A DNA stretch of 64,000 nucleotides from G963422705 sp963422705 (GTDB taxonomy: Bacteria; Poribacteria; WGA-4E; WGA-3G), in assembly GCA_963422705.1 (NCBI GenBank), contig OY730443.1:1550001-1614000 (forward strand), given 5' to 3'. A model generated the notes under the pieces. That model saw only the letters and a program-made list of their open reading frames with translations, was not told the origin of the DNA and searched no databases. The translations under genes were made by a program, and so were the position numbers. Of this stretch, positions 1 through 7,473 are shown piece by piece; positions within the stretch are counted from its first letter, which is position 1, and each line of letters begins with the position of its first letter.

Positions 1-783
1 GCCTTGAATTGTCTCCGGTTCTCCATCCATCGCGCGCGCAACGTTGTAAATGTCCACGGTTTTGGTTCTGTCAATATAGTCGCGTGGGTAGTATTCTAAG
101 AATTCGCCAACCGTCCGGAGGTTTAGCTCTTCTGCCAACGTTTTCGCACGCCGCGGCCCTATCCCCTTAAGATATTGAAGCGATTTTGATAAAAACGAGA
201 GTGATTCAACATCGGTTGAAACCGGCGTATCTGAAATATGAACGGATTCCTCGAAAATGGGCCTCGTTGGGGAAACGGAACTCGGGGGTTTCTGACTCAC
301 ATGAGTAGGTTCCGCAAACCCCTCGATTTCTTTTAGCAACGGCAAATTGTTTGTTGGTGTCTTACGACGATGCCTGTTTTTGTTATAGGATGTGCTTTCT
401 TCTGTTAAAACCGGCGGTGACTTTTTTGTCTGAGCTGTGGTTTGAAAGAGTGGCATATTCTTGTTTGAGACTGATTTTGCGGAACGATAGCTAGCAGATT
501 TTCCATTTCCCCCTGCCAATGCCGCCTCTATCTGCTGTATCGCGACTTCAATCGTGTGCTGCCGTTCACTCGGAGATGAACCTTCGTAGTTTTCAAAGAG
601 CCCCATCAGTGCCTCTAAAACCTGTTTTTCATTTCGAGTAAACGAGAAGACATCCCCATTTTTTACCCACAAACGGACGTATGCGCCCAATCCGTTAATA
701 ACAACAGTGTCGGCACATCCGTTCTGAATTTCTTGCTGAAATGGACGGCGAATCGTTTCAAGAAGATTTTTGAAATTGTCCAT
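1..783 (-). CDS. recG: ATP-dependent DNA helicase RecG, N-terminal part (cut by window edge)
   Basis: The reading frame is open from an ATG at 783 down to base 1, giving 261 residues, so the helicase motor lies outside the window. Near the edge the translation contains YLKGIGPRRAKTLAEELN and then EFLEYYPRDYIDRTK, the characteristic opening of the RecG wedge domain. RecG remodels stalled replication forks and Holliday junctions. About 190 residues precede the wedge: a folded-looking block (roughly 1-80) and then a low-complexity Ser/Thr/Pro/Lys linker. Long N-terminal extensions of this kind are known in Thermotoga-type RecG. No strong Shine-Dalgarno is visible before the ATG. The identification rests on the wedge motif and is firm; the exact start is less so. 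Confidence 0.88.
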   Translation of the reverse strand, partial: MDNFKNLLETIRRPFQQEIQNGCADTVVINGLGAYVRLWVKNGDVFSFTRNEKQVLEALMGLFENYEGSSPSERQHTIEVAIQQIEAALAGGNGKSASYRSAKSVSNKNMPLFQTTAQTKKSPPVLTEESTSYNKNRHRRKTPTNNLPLLKEIEGFAEPTHVSQKPPSSVSPTRPIFEESVHISDTPVSTDVESLSFLSKSLQYLKGIGPRRAKTLAEELNLRTVGEFLEYYPRDYIDRTKTVDIYNVARAMDGEPETIQG

Positions 784-1085
784 ATTTTCTCAGCAGGACT
801 TGTATCGTCCTGAATTTTATGATGATTGCCAAGGTGAAGCGCTATTCAAAGCGGGCACTTACGGTTTTTCGTTTCCTTAATCAGTTCCACCCTTCTATAG
901 TATAACAGATTATCATCACAATTCGCAAGTGAAACGGCACGGCGATTCAGTGCCCACCCATAATAGAAGGGCAGTTCCTCTTTTTCTGTTTGCCACATCT
1001 TTTTTTTAAAAGAGCGGAAAATGATTTTCCTCTGCTATTAAGACTCACCAAAACCTATTTTTGTTACCTTAAAAAAAGCCCTATA
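784..1085. other. Intergenic region, no gene seen
   Basis: This 302-bp gap separates the recG start from the end of the metalloprotease gene. It becomes AT-rich towards 1000-1080 with runs of T and A. I see no convincing hairpin, RNA gene or coding frame. Confidence 0.5.
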
Positions 1086-3767
1086 TTAATGCTTGTGATA
1101 GACAACGGCGTCTGGATTGCAGGTGTAATAGAGATGTCCCTTCCGGCACTTAGCGGCATGGCTTCGGGTACCACGACAATTCGTCCACGCATCCGCAGGG
1201 CAACGAACCGGTTGGCGATGCTTGTGATGTGCTACAGCATCTGGGTTGCAGGTGTAATAGAGATGTCCCTTCCGGCACTTAGCGGCATGGCTTCGGGTAC
1301 CACGACAATTCGTCCACGCATCCGCAGGGCAACGGACGACTGGAGACGGTGTGGGTGTTGTCCGTATCGGTGTCGGTGTCGGGGGTGACGGAAAGGTATG
1401 CCGATGGGAGAGGCAGGCATACCGGTACCCCGTACATCGCTGTCCGTTCTGCCGCGCATTGCAGCGCCCATAGGCGTGGGAGCCGCCCGTGGTTTGTGGG
1501 TGCACCGCACACGCATGCATCGCCTGTGGAAAGGTATGCCGGTGTGGCGTGCAGGCGGAATCCCCGCCCGGCTGGGTGCAGCGCTGCCCCGCCGCGTTTG
1601 TGACGGCACAGGCGCTTACCCAGTGGTGTGCACCGGCCGTGCCGCGCGGATGGATGCCACACGGCAGCCGCGGGACGGAGGCGACAGGCGCAGAACGCCG
1701 CTCGGCACCCGCCCATGTCATCTTCAGCACCGTCCCGTCGTCGGTGAACGGCTGGATGCCTGCCGTGGCGGTATCAGCATCCCAGAGGGTAACCCCATCG
1801 GTATCGACGTCTGTGGAACGCACCGCATAGCGGAAGAAGAGTTTCATCACCCCGCGGGCAGTTTCGGTGATATGGGTGCCGTCTGCTGTCAACATCGGAT
1901 ACGCCTCGCGGCGGTTGCCCCCGACATTGAGCAGCAGCCGGACGCCTTGTTCGACATCCACGCTACGACGGAAGTCAACCCGCGCAATGATGGGCGTTCG
2001 GGCATCGTAGGGCCCCGCGCCAATGAAGGAGAGCGAGGAAAGTGTTGGGGTGTCATCCCCGGCAGTGTAACGTTTTGGCAGCGGTGTCTGTTTCGGTGAA
2101 GACGTCCACTTAACCCCATACCCGGATAAGTCTCCCCAGTTTTGGCTGCTGTGAACATCGCATGCAATCCAGTGCGGCACGTTTTGACACAGCTTATCGT
2201 CGTGATGCGGACGTCCCGCGCACTGCACGGCACGCGTCCATCCCTCACCTGCAACCAATTGGATACCGGCTTGAGGCGAAATGGCGGCACCGGTGTGGAA
2301 GACACCGGACCCATCATCTATGTGATGACTGTAGAACATGATGTCCATGCTGCCATTCTGGATGTATTGATAGTTCCAGGGGGCTTGATGATTATTGTAA
2401 ACCGACGATGGAACGAGTTTCTGTGGTGTACTTGACGGGTGTTCTCGAACGATATGAGTCCAATCGTGGTCGGCAAGTCCGAGGTGGTGTGCGAATTCAT
2501 GCGAGACGGTGTTGCCCAACGCCTTGGTATACAGTGCGGTTTTGCTGTTGGCGGAGGTGAGGACATCTTCACCGGCCTCTCCCCGAATCTGTCGGGTATA
2601 GACGATGGTATCACCGCTGCGGTGTTGTGGCCAGGTATCAAACACGTCGTGTGGCACGCCGCCATGGGTATGGGTATGGGTCCGATGGGTATGCGGCGTG
2701 GCGTAATCCGTAGAAACATAGGCTTCGCCCCACGGGGCGCCGGGCTGATACTTCCGCTCCTCATTCCGCTCGATGTGGATGGCTTTCTGCGCGACGCGCC
2801 AGTATTCAAACACACGATGCCGGATGCATTCGTTGAAGTTGACAATGCGTTCCCTGTCCATCTCATCATGCGCAATGAACCAGACTTTGAACACCGCAGG
2901 GAACCCGTTTTGCGGTTCACCCGCATCGTTCGTGGCGGGGCCAAGTTTCACCTCGTCTTCTGATAGAAGGCTCGGGTAGAAGGTTTTGTCGAATTCACTG
3001 TGGACGAAGACGTCTTTTCGGTTGAGTTTTAGACGTTTATGGACGCCGTTGACTTCAAACCCGCGATATTCCTCGTAGGCAACAAACCCGTCGCCGTGCC
3101 AATCGTTCGCACCGGCTTCTGCATCGGTTGTGGGCGTCGTGTCGCGTGTCCACCCAGTTGCGAACACTTCCCAGGCATCCGCAATGTTGTTCAGATTGAC
3201 ATCTTTGGGAATGTTGAACGCATCGTTCTCATCGATTGGCTTGATGCCGAAGAGCCATCCCTTTTTATAGAGGCGGGCGCGCAGCGTGCCGAACGCCCCA
3301 AAATCCTCGCTTGTCACCGTGACACTGATGGTGAACGTGCCCGGTAGCTTCGCATCGGATGTCCAGGAGAAGCGTGCCTCGGTGGTGCCATCGGTGCGTG
3401 TTTCCCAGGTAAGGTGGTTGGTGTTGATAGGTGAGAGCGGGTTTTCCGCACGGGCTGCCCCGACGGATGCAAACACCGACGTTGTCTGCTCATTATAAAT
3501 GCAGAGATCTTGTTTGGTGCCGGTGCCGGCGTTCATACAGGTGCCGGGCCAGTTGGACACCTCGGTGAAATGGAATTGGATTTCGCCTTCGGATGGGGCC
3601 CCGGTGACAGAAACCAGGAGTTCGAGGGTGTTTCCGTTTTCGGGGAGCCAGGTGTCATAAATGGAGGTGTCCTTGGCGTGGATGCGAATGGCAGCGGCGT
3701 GCGAGTTTGTTCCGCTTTCGACAATAAGTGACGCAAAAAGTAGAACGAAAAGGTGTGCGCTTTTCAT
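1086..3767 (-). CDS. Secreted metzincin-like metalloprotease with Cys/His-rich C-terminal repeats
   Basis: The 893-residue product starts with a signal peptide (about 1-25). HEFAHHLGLAD at 423-433 fits the metzincin zinc motif HExxHxxGxxD, and SMDIMF at 473-478 fits the following Met-turn. Residues 215-235 (NDWHGDGFVAYEEYRGF) look like a calcium-binding loop. Around 355-372 there is a His/Thr-rich stretch. Residues about 585-710 resemble the N-terminal beta domain of the lamin-tail protein at 35416 (shared VRLLLNVGG / VRMYLDVGG). The last 180 residues are rich in Cys and His and end in two nearly identical 43-residue repeats. An AAGGAG ribosome site precedes the ATG, 17 nt after the previous gene, so it is the last gene of a three-gene operon. 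Protease function is inferred from motifs; the substrate is unknown. The Cys/His tail could bind metal or anchor the protein. Confidence 0.8.
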   Translation of the reverse strand: MKSAHLFVLLFASLIVESGTNSHAAAIRIHAKDTSIYDTWLPENGNTLELLVSVTGAPSEGEIQFHFTEVSNWPGTCMNAGTGTKQDLCIYNEQTTSVFASVGAARAENPLSPINTNHLTWETRTDGTTEARFSWTSDAKLPGTFTISVTVTSEDFGAFGTLRARLYKKGWLFGIKPIDENDAFNIPKDVNLNNIADAWEVFATGWTRDTTPTTDAEAGANDWHGDGFVAYEEYRGFEVNGVHKRLKLNRKDVFVHSEFDKTFYPSLLSEDEVKLGPATNDAGEPQNGFPAVFKVWFIAHDEMDRERIVNFNECIRHRVFEYWRVAQKAIHIERNEERKYQPGAPWGEAYVSTDYATPHTHRTHTHTHGGVPHDVFDTWPQHRSGDTIVYTRQIRGEAGEDVLTSANSKTALYTKALGNTVSHEFAHHLGLADHDWTHIVREHPSSTPQKLVPSSVYNNHQAPWNYQYIQNGSMDIMFYSHHIDDGSGVFHTGAAISPQAGIQLVAGEGWTRAVQCAGRPHHDDKLCQNVPHWIACDVHSSQNWGDLSGYGVKWTSSPKQTPLPKRYTAGDDTPTLSSLSFIGAGPYDARTPIIARVDFRRSVDVEQGVRLLLNVGGNRREAYPMLTADGTHITETARGVMKLFFRYAVRSTDVDTDGVTLWDADTATAGIQPFTDDGTVLKMTWAGAERRSAPVASVPRLPCGIHPRGTAGAHHWVSACAVTNAAGQRCTQPGGDSACTPHRHTFPQAMHACAVHPQTTGGSHAYGRCNARQNGQRCTGYRYACLSHRHTFPSPPTPTPIRTTPTPSPVVRCPADAWTNCRGTRSHAAKCRKGHLYYTCNPDAVAHHKHRQPVRCPADAWTNCRGTRSHAAKCRKGHLYYTCNPDAVVYHKH
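1090..1334. repeat. Tandem duplication, two units with 129-bp period
   Basis: Bases about 1090-1205 recur at 1219-1334, with differences only near the 3' end of the coding unit (first 30 bp of each copy on this strand). Each unit codes for 43 residues holding RCPADAWTNC, CRKGHLYYTC and a His-rich end, at the C-terminus of the metalloprotease. Confidence 0.9.
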
Positions 3768-3784
3768 GGTGTGTCTCCTTATCC

Positions 3785-4636
3785 TTATTGTGTTCCTTCC
3801 TGTTGTTTGCGTTGTGATTCAAGTAGAAGTTCAAGCTCCCCTTCGTTCCCCCTCACCAGGAGTCCGTGGTACATCCGCATATTATGTATCCTAGCACGTT
3901 TCACTGCGATGAGCCATTTACTCTGTTCAATCATATTCTCCGTGGCCTTGTCGTATTGTCCCAGTTCAATATAAGTCTGTGATAGCGAGTGTGTTTTTCG
4001 AAGTCCGGATGTGATGGGGATGCCGTGTTCATCGTTGAGCGGCTTCAGGCGTTCCCAAACGGCGACAAACTCCTCCTTTTCCGCACGCGTGGCGCGCGGG
4101 CCCCGGGGCAGATACCGGGTATGCATGAACAACACCTCCGGTTCATTAGGATACAGGCGTGCCATTTTCCGCCACATCGCCGCCTCAAAGATAGAACTCA
4201 CTTCAATACCCACACTATTTGCCAAATGTGACATTATCTCATCGGCGCGCTCCTTTGTGTCTGGGAGGAGTTTCTGCATCAACGCCTCATCTTTTACGGC
4301 TTCGTTCACCAGGGCATCCCAAACGTGCCGATTCTCGAGCGTGGCCGTGTCGGGGAACGCATCCGGGAGTTGTTCGCGTGTTAGCGGCTGCGGCGGCGGT
4401 TGCTGCGATGCGGGTGATGCGGCTTGAGGTGCTGGCGGCACGGTGTCGTTTATCGTGGGTACCTCTGTCGCGGCATCGGGCGCTGCTTCGGATGCCTCCT
4501 CCGGTGGCGGGGCAACCGGCGCGATAGGGGGAGGGGACGCGGGTTGTGGCCTGTGGTACCAGATAATGGTAGCTGTAACAAGAAGAACAAGGATGATAAG
4601 TGTGCCGGTGAGGGGTTTCCAAATGCTTTGAAACAT
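3785..4636 (-). CDS. Membrane-anchored helical-repeat protein, paralogue 1
   Basis: From the chosen start the protein has 283 residues. It has one N-terminal membrane segment (GTLIILVLLVTATIIWY), a Pro/Ala/Glu-rich linker of about 75 residues, and a helical C-terminal domain with TPR-like text (LSQTYIELGQYDKATENM). I chose the ATG at 4636 over one 24 bp upstream because AAGGAG sits 7 nt before it and the result lines up with its paralogue. It is strikingly similar to the next upstream gene over almost the whole length, including the identical ending KQQEGTQ, so the pair is a tandem duplication. It lies between that gene (23-nt gap) and the metalloprotease (17-nt gap). I do not recognise the family. 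A periplasmic-facing scaffold partner for the protease is possible but is only inferred from the operon. Confidence 0.75.
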   Translation of the reverse strand: MFQSIWKPLTGTLIILVLLVTATIIWYHRPQPASPPPIAPVAPPPEEASEAAPDAATEVPTINDTVPPAPQAASPASQQPPPQPLTREQLPDAFPDTATLENRHVWDALVNEAVKDEALMQKLLPDTKERADEIMSHLANSVGIEVSSIFEAAMWRKMARLYPNEPEVLFMHTRYLPRGPRATRAEKEEFVAVWERLKPLNDEHGIPITSGLRKTHSLSQTYIELGQYDKATENMIEQSKWLIAVKRARIHNMRMYHGLLVRGNEGELELLLESQRKQQEGTQ

Positions 4637-4659
4637 GAGTCTGCTCCTTTTCAATCTCA

Positions 4660-5514
4660 TTATTGTGTTCCTTCCTGCTGTTTGCGTTGTGCATCAAGCA
4701 GTTTTTGGAGTTCAATGACGGTGCCGCGCGGTAAGAGCCCGTGGTTCATATACATGTTATGTATCCCGGCGCGCCGGACGGCGGCTTTCCAATCATTTTG
4801 TTCGTGGATGTTCTCGATGGCCTTGTCGTATTGTCCCAGTTCAATATAAGTCTGTGATAGCGAATGTGTTTTTCGAAGTCCGGATGTGAGAGGGATGCCG
4901 TGTTCATCGTTGAGCGGCTTCAGGCGTTCCCACGCGGCGACAAATGCCTCCTTTTCCGCACGCGTGGCACGCGGGCCGAAAGGCAAGTACCCGATGTGCA
5001 TGAACAACACCTCCGGTTCATTGGGATACAGGCGTGCCATTTTCCGCCACATCGCCGCCTTAAAATACGATTGCACCTCAAGCTCGGCAAAACTATTTGC
5101 CAACTGGGACATTATCTCATCGGCGCGCTCCTTTGTGTCTGGGAGGAGTTTCTGCATCAACGCCTCATCTTTTACGGCTTCGTTCACCAGGGCATCCCAG
5201 ATGTGCCGATTCTCGGGTGTCAGCGTGTCGGGGAGCGCATCCGGGAGTTGTTTGCGTGTTAGCGGCTGCGGCGGCGGTTGCTGCGATGCGGGTGATGCGG
5301 CTTGAGGTGCTGTCGGCACGGTGTCGTTTATCGTGGGTTCCTCTGGCACGGCATCCGGAGCCGCTTCGGACGCCTCCTCCGGTGGCGGTGCGGCAGGCAC
5401 GATAGGGGGAGGGGGCGCGGGTTGTGGCCTGTGGTACCAGATAATGGAACCTGTAACAAGAAGAACAAGCACAATAAGTGTGCCGGTGAGGGATTTCCAA
5501 TGCGGTTTCAACAT
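4660..5514 (-). CDS. Membrane-anchored helical-repeat protein, paralogue 2
   Basis: First gene of the three-gene operon, 284 residues, with GAGGAG shortly before the ATG. The architecture matches the downstream copy: membrane segment (GTLIVLVLLVTGSIIWY), proline-rich linker, and a helical domain with one clear TPR-like unit (LSQTYIELGQYDKAIENI). Differences cluster in the middle of the helical domain (SFAELEVQSYFKAAMW here, SVGIEVSSIFEAAMW there) and near the C-terminus, as if the two copies had specialised. The operon promoter should lie in 5515-5600, next to the right end of the IS. Function unknown. Confidence 0.75.
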   Translation of the reverse strand: MLKPHWKSLTGTLIVLVLLVTGSIIWYHRPQPAPPPPIVPAAPPPEEASEAAPDAVPEEPTINDTVPTAPQAASPASQQPPPQPLTRKQLPDALPDTLTPENRHIWDALVNEAVKDEALMQKLLPDTKERADEIMSQLANSFAELEVQSYFKAAMWRKMARLYPNEPEVLFMHIGYLPFGPRATRAEKEAFVAAWERLKPLNDEHGIPLTSGLRKTHSLSQTYIELGQYDKAIENIHEQNDWKAAVRRAGIHNMYMNHGLLPRGTVIELQKLLDAQRKQQEGTQ

Positions 5515-5601
5515 GAGTCATCTCCTCTTTCGATGGTTTTTCCGCTTCTGCCCTATTCCCTAAATCTATGTGATACTCACAACGCCTTCGGCGTGTGCTT
5601 G

Positions 5602-6916
5602 TTACCTTCTCTTGGAAGGCTGACTTGATTTGAGTCCCGGAAACGGTGTCCACTTATCAAGTCTACACAGTTCAGGATGATACCTGATACCCGCGGGGGA
5701 TACCACTGCCCCGACTACAGGGTTTCGAATAAAACCCTGATACGTTGTCAGAATGTTACTCGCCCCCACAACGTCTCTGTGTCCTTGCCACTCGCATTGT
5801 CCGCAACGGTAAGTCCTACCACTTGGTTTCTTTCTATGCCCGCAAGACGGACAGGTTTGAGACGTGTAGGCTTCGTCCTCTATATCAACGCTGATACCTA
5901 AGGCTTTTGCTTTGTAGGTAATCATGTTTTGGAGCTTAGCGAACGCCCACTGGTGCAACTTCTGGTTGGCTTTTTTGCCATATTGTATGGATTGTTTTAT
6001 GTGCTTTATGTCTCCAATGACAATCGTTTCTATCTTTCGCGCGCGGCAAGTAGAAACAAAGCGTGACGTCATTTTATGGCGCATGTCACGCAACTGCGCG
6101 GTTAACTTCTGTAGGGTTCTATTTTTGACGCGGTTGAGTTTTTTCCAGCGTCTACTATATCTCATGCAACGCGATAAGGCTTTATTGAGACGCGACTTAA
6201 ATTTGTTTTGATACCTTACAACACTGCGCATTTGCCTACCATTATAGATGTCGGCATGGATACCGTCAAAAGTAACCATTGGGTGGATTTCGCCCATATC
6301 CACGGCAACGGCTGAACCGACTTTTGCTGTCGTTTTTTTCGGCGTTGTGTCATAGGTTGCATGAAACGCGTATTGTTTTGTTCTTCGATGATACACGAGT
6401 GAGAGTTCGGCAGGCACAACGTTATGGAACTTTTTATCAATCTTAATCCAAAGCGGGGCGCTCCCTTTGCCCATAGACAACCGTAGTTTGCCATGCTGAT
6501 AGGAAATGCCCGTTGCGCGCCATGTGAACGTGTGAAACTTCCGTGTTTTGTTTGGCGGTTTTGCGTTCGGATTCGATTTTCGGTTAGCAAAGAAAGAACG
6601 TCTTGCTCCACAATAGTCGTCTATCATTGCCTGAACGCTATGGGCATGGCAAGGATACCTTTTGAATTTGAGATATGCCTTGAGTCCACGGAGTTGGGGA
6701 GTGAATGGTAGAAACATCGTATCCAAAGGATACGATATTCTACCTATCTCCCCAACCGTCTGAAAGCCAAAAGCCTTTCTGCTCATGCGTTTTGAACGTA
6801 AGCGAAACGGTTTTAGAATAGATACGTCCACCAAGCCGATTTATCCCGTCAAGTTGTCCTGTCGGCTTAGCTGTCGCGATAATGTAGGTTCGGTATTCTT
6901 TCTTGGATTTAGACAC
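5602..6916 (-). pseudogene. tnpB: TnpB (IS605 OrfB-type nuclease), interrupted by a 64-bp palindrome
   Basis: The N-terminus reads from a GTG at 6916 (AGGAG 7 nt upstream, overlapping the tnpA stop) through GGRIYSKTVSLTFKTHEQKG and FWLSDG, then reaches a stop. The rest continues in another frame from about 6690 to 5602. Removing 6693-6756 joins them as GFWLSDVRGLKAYLKFKRYP, in frame and with the spacing usual for this TnpB clade. RuvC-I is VAVDMGE (Asp near 6300). RuvC-II reads IVIGDI, with Gly where the usual Glu sits; a Glu occurs instead in DEAYTSQTC. Two CxxC knuckles (CPSC, CGQC) and GHRDVVG for RuvC-III follow. TnpB is an RNA-guided nuclease that promotes retention of its IS. As written the gene cannot make the full protein. 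Confidence 0.85.
6693..6756. repeat. 64-bp palindromic element inserted in tnpB
   Basis: The left arm 6693-6724 and right arm 6728-6756 are imperfect complements (outer GTTGGGGAG / CTCCCCAAC, inner ATCGTATCC / GGATACGAT) around an AAA loop. Excising exactly this block restores the tnpB frame, which shows it is an insertion. No second copy was noticed in the window. Confidence 0.85.
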
Positions 6917-7322
6917 GCTTTTGCTCCTCAATATATGCTTTGACGACTTTTAGGGATACACTCCCACCCGAAGATATCAACTTTGAGCGTGTCCAAAGAC
7001 ACGGCAAGCCGGATTTGAGGTGTCGAAACGCCTCACGAAGTCTTTTGGAAGTATCACCTTTTATGAATCCCACAATCCGAGTAAGAGGCACTTTTGGATT
7101 GTTCTCAAGTATCAGGTGTACCTGTTCTTCCATAATATCACTGGCATGCACTTTGAAATCTAAGTCTGTTTGTTTGGAGCAGATGAGATGGTGCAGACGC
7201 GCTTGGAGAGACGCGTCTAAAACTTTGCGTCTGTATTTGGTACACAAGATAATGTGATATTGACAACGATAACCCATGTTGGTATCTGAATACCACGCTT
7301 TTGTGGGGTTCTTGATAAACAT
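6909..7322 (-). CDS. tnpA: IS200/IS605 TnpA, Y1 transposase with altered HUH motif
   Basis: A 137-residue protein of normal length for TnpA, the single-strand transposase of the family. The fold landmarks are present: YHIILCTKYRRKVL at 22-35, the metal-binding region at 61-73 (SDIMEEQVHLILE), and the C-terminal helix with the expected catalytic tyrosine (Tyr130 in KAYIEEQ). The usual IMPDHVHLL reads IMEEQVHLI, so the first His of the His-hydrophobic-His pair is Gln67, while His69 is kept. This change should weaken or abolish metal binding. The stop overlaps the GTG start of tnpB. The ATG lies inside a hairpin-forming left end. Confidence 0.85.
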   Translation of the reverse strand: MFIKNPTKAWYSDTNMGYRCQYHIILCTKYRRKVLDASLQARLHHLICSKQTDLDFKVHASDIMEEQVHLILENNPKVPLTRIVGFIKGDTSKRLREAFRHLKSGLPCLWTRSKLISSGGSVSLKVVKAYIEEQKRV

Positions 7323-7473
7323 GATATTATAGCCGTTATGTTAGTTTCTATCATATAATATCACACATTTTTTAGATAAAGTCAAATATTTTTTTGACGC
7401 CAGCACGAGTTAGCTGGGTTGGACCCAAACCGAAAGGATTGGGATTGTTAAGGGAGTCCCTTCAAAACTCAAT

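Larger units (their letters stand above)
5570..7400 (-). mobile_element. IS200/IS605-family element with tnpA and interrupted tnpB
   Basis: The element carries an HUH-type tnpA and a TnpB in the classic overlapping order. The likely right end, just past the tnpB stop, holds a hairpin at 5578-5597 (CACAACGCC-TTC-GGCGTGTG). The likely left end upstream of tnpA holds a 10-bp inverted repeat (TGATATTATA at 7322-7331 and its complement at 7354-7363). Elements of this family have subterminal hairpins rather than terminal inverted repeats, so the exact ends are uncertain by tens of bases. A guide RNA (omega RNA) would be expected from the tnpB 3' end into the right end; that is inference. The element lies between the metalloprotease operon and gltX. 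Confidence 0.8.

Noticed and set aside
1398..2099. Long plus-strand frame opposite the metalloprotease
   Set aside because: It is an antisense shadow. The minus-strand frame has the signal peptide, zinc motif and ribosome site.
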